Source of the DNA: Symbiodinium natans
Lineage: Eukaryota; Sar; Dinophyceae; Suessiales; Symbiodiniaceae
Assembly: GCA_905221605.1 (NCBI GenBank)
Contig: CAJNDS010002330.1
Location: 418,576-482,575, forward strand
DNA length: 64,000 nt
Reading direction: 5' to 3'
A program made the translations under genes and the position numbers. This document shows, in pieces, positions 63,913-64,000 of the stretch. Position 1 is the first letter of the stretch. The number at the start of each line of letters is the position of its first letter. The notes beneath the pieces were generated by a model that did not search any database, was not told where the DNA came from, and was given only the letters and a program-made list of their open reading frames with translations.

Positions 63913-64000
63913 GCAGCCTAGAAACCTTAAACCCTAAACCCCGAGCCCTGGACCCTTTCCCTAAAGCCTTACGTTACCCCGAACGCACACCCCTCGCATC

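Overview
The window looks like nuclear DNA of a dinoflagellate. Three things support this: very short exons in long introns, splice donors that begin GT, GC or GA, and TTTAGGG/CCCTAAA telomere-type heptamers scattered through the introns. The protein families found are also ones I know from dinoflagellate predicted proteomes. I cannot name the genus. I see no prokaryotic, rRNA, tRNA or CRISPR features.

Layout, all supported genes on the + strand. (1) About 545-38264: one very large gene for a secreted-type, charged coiled-coil protein. About 40 exons of 20-80 nt carry roughly 650 codons over 37.7 kb. One intron holds a 6-kb minisatellite (about 12.3-18.5 kb). (2) 26760-29217: a complete 8-exon ammonium transporter (AMT) gene, nested on the same strand inside intron 26295-29680 of gene 1. 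Host codons on either side join in frame. (3) 39829-44793: a gene of about 10 exons for an ankyrin-repeat protein with an N-terminal SHQWL-type domain. (4) About 45-64 kb: scattered exon-like segments with good splice context, probably of two or more genes that I could not assemble fully. The clearest are at 49210-49326, 56432-56500, 59402-60364 and 61684-62081.

The rest is intron and intergenic DNA built from a few recurring sequences: telomere-like heptamer arrays, at least three families of about 100-nt inverted-repeat elements that look like introners or MITEs, homopolymer C or G runs, and simple repeats. Two patterns run through the window. The first bases of an intron usually match the first bases of the next exon, as expected if introns arose by insertion with target-site duplication. 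Within many introns, TTTAGGG-strand repeats lie nearer the 5' end and CCCTAAA-strand repeats nearer the 3' end, so the RNA could fold as a hairpin. The AMT introns lack the heptamer arrays and carry another introner family, so host and nested gene have different intron histories.

Exon borders were found by eye from reading-frame continuity and family knowledge. Those marked approximate could shift by several codons.
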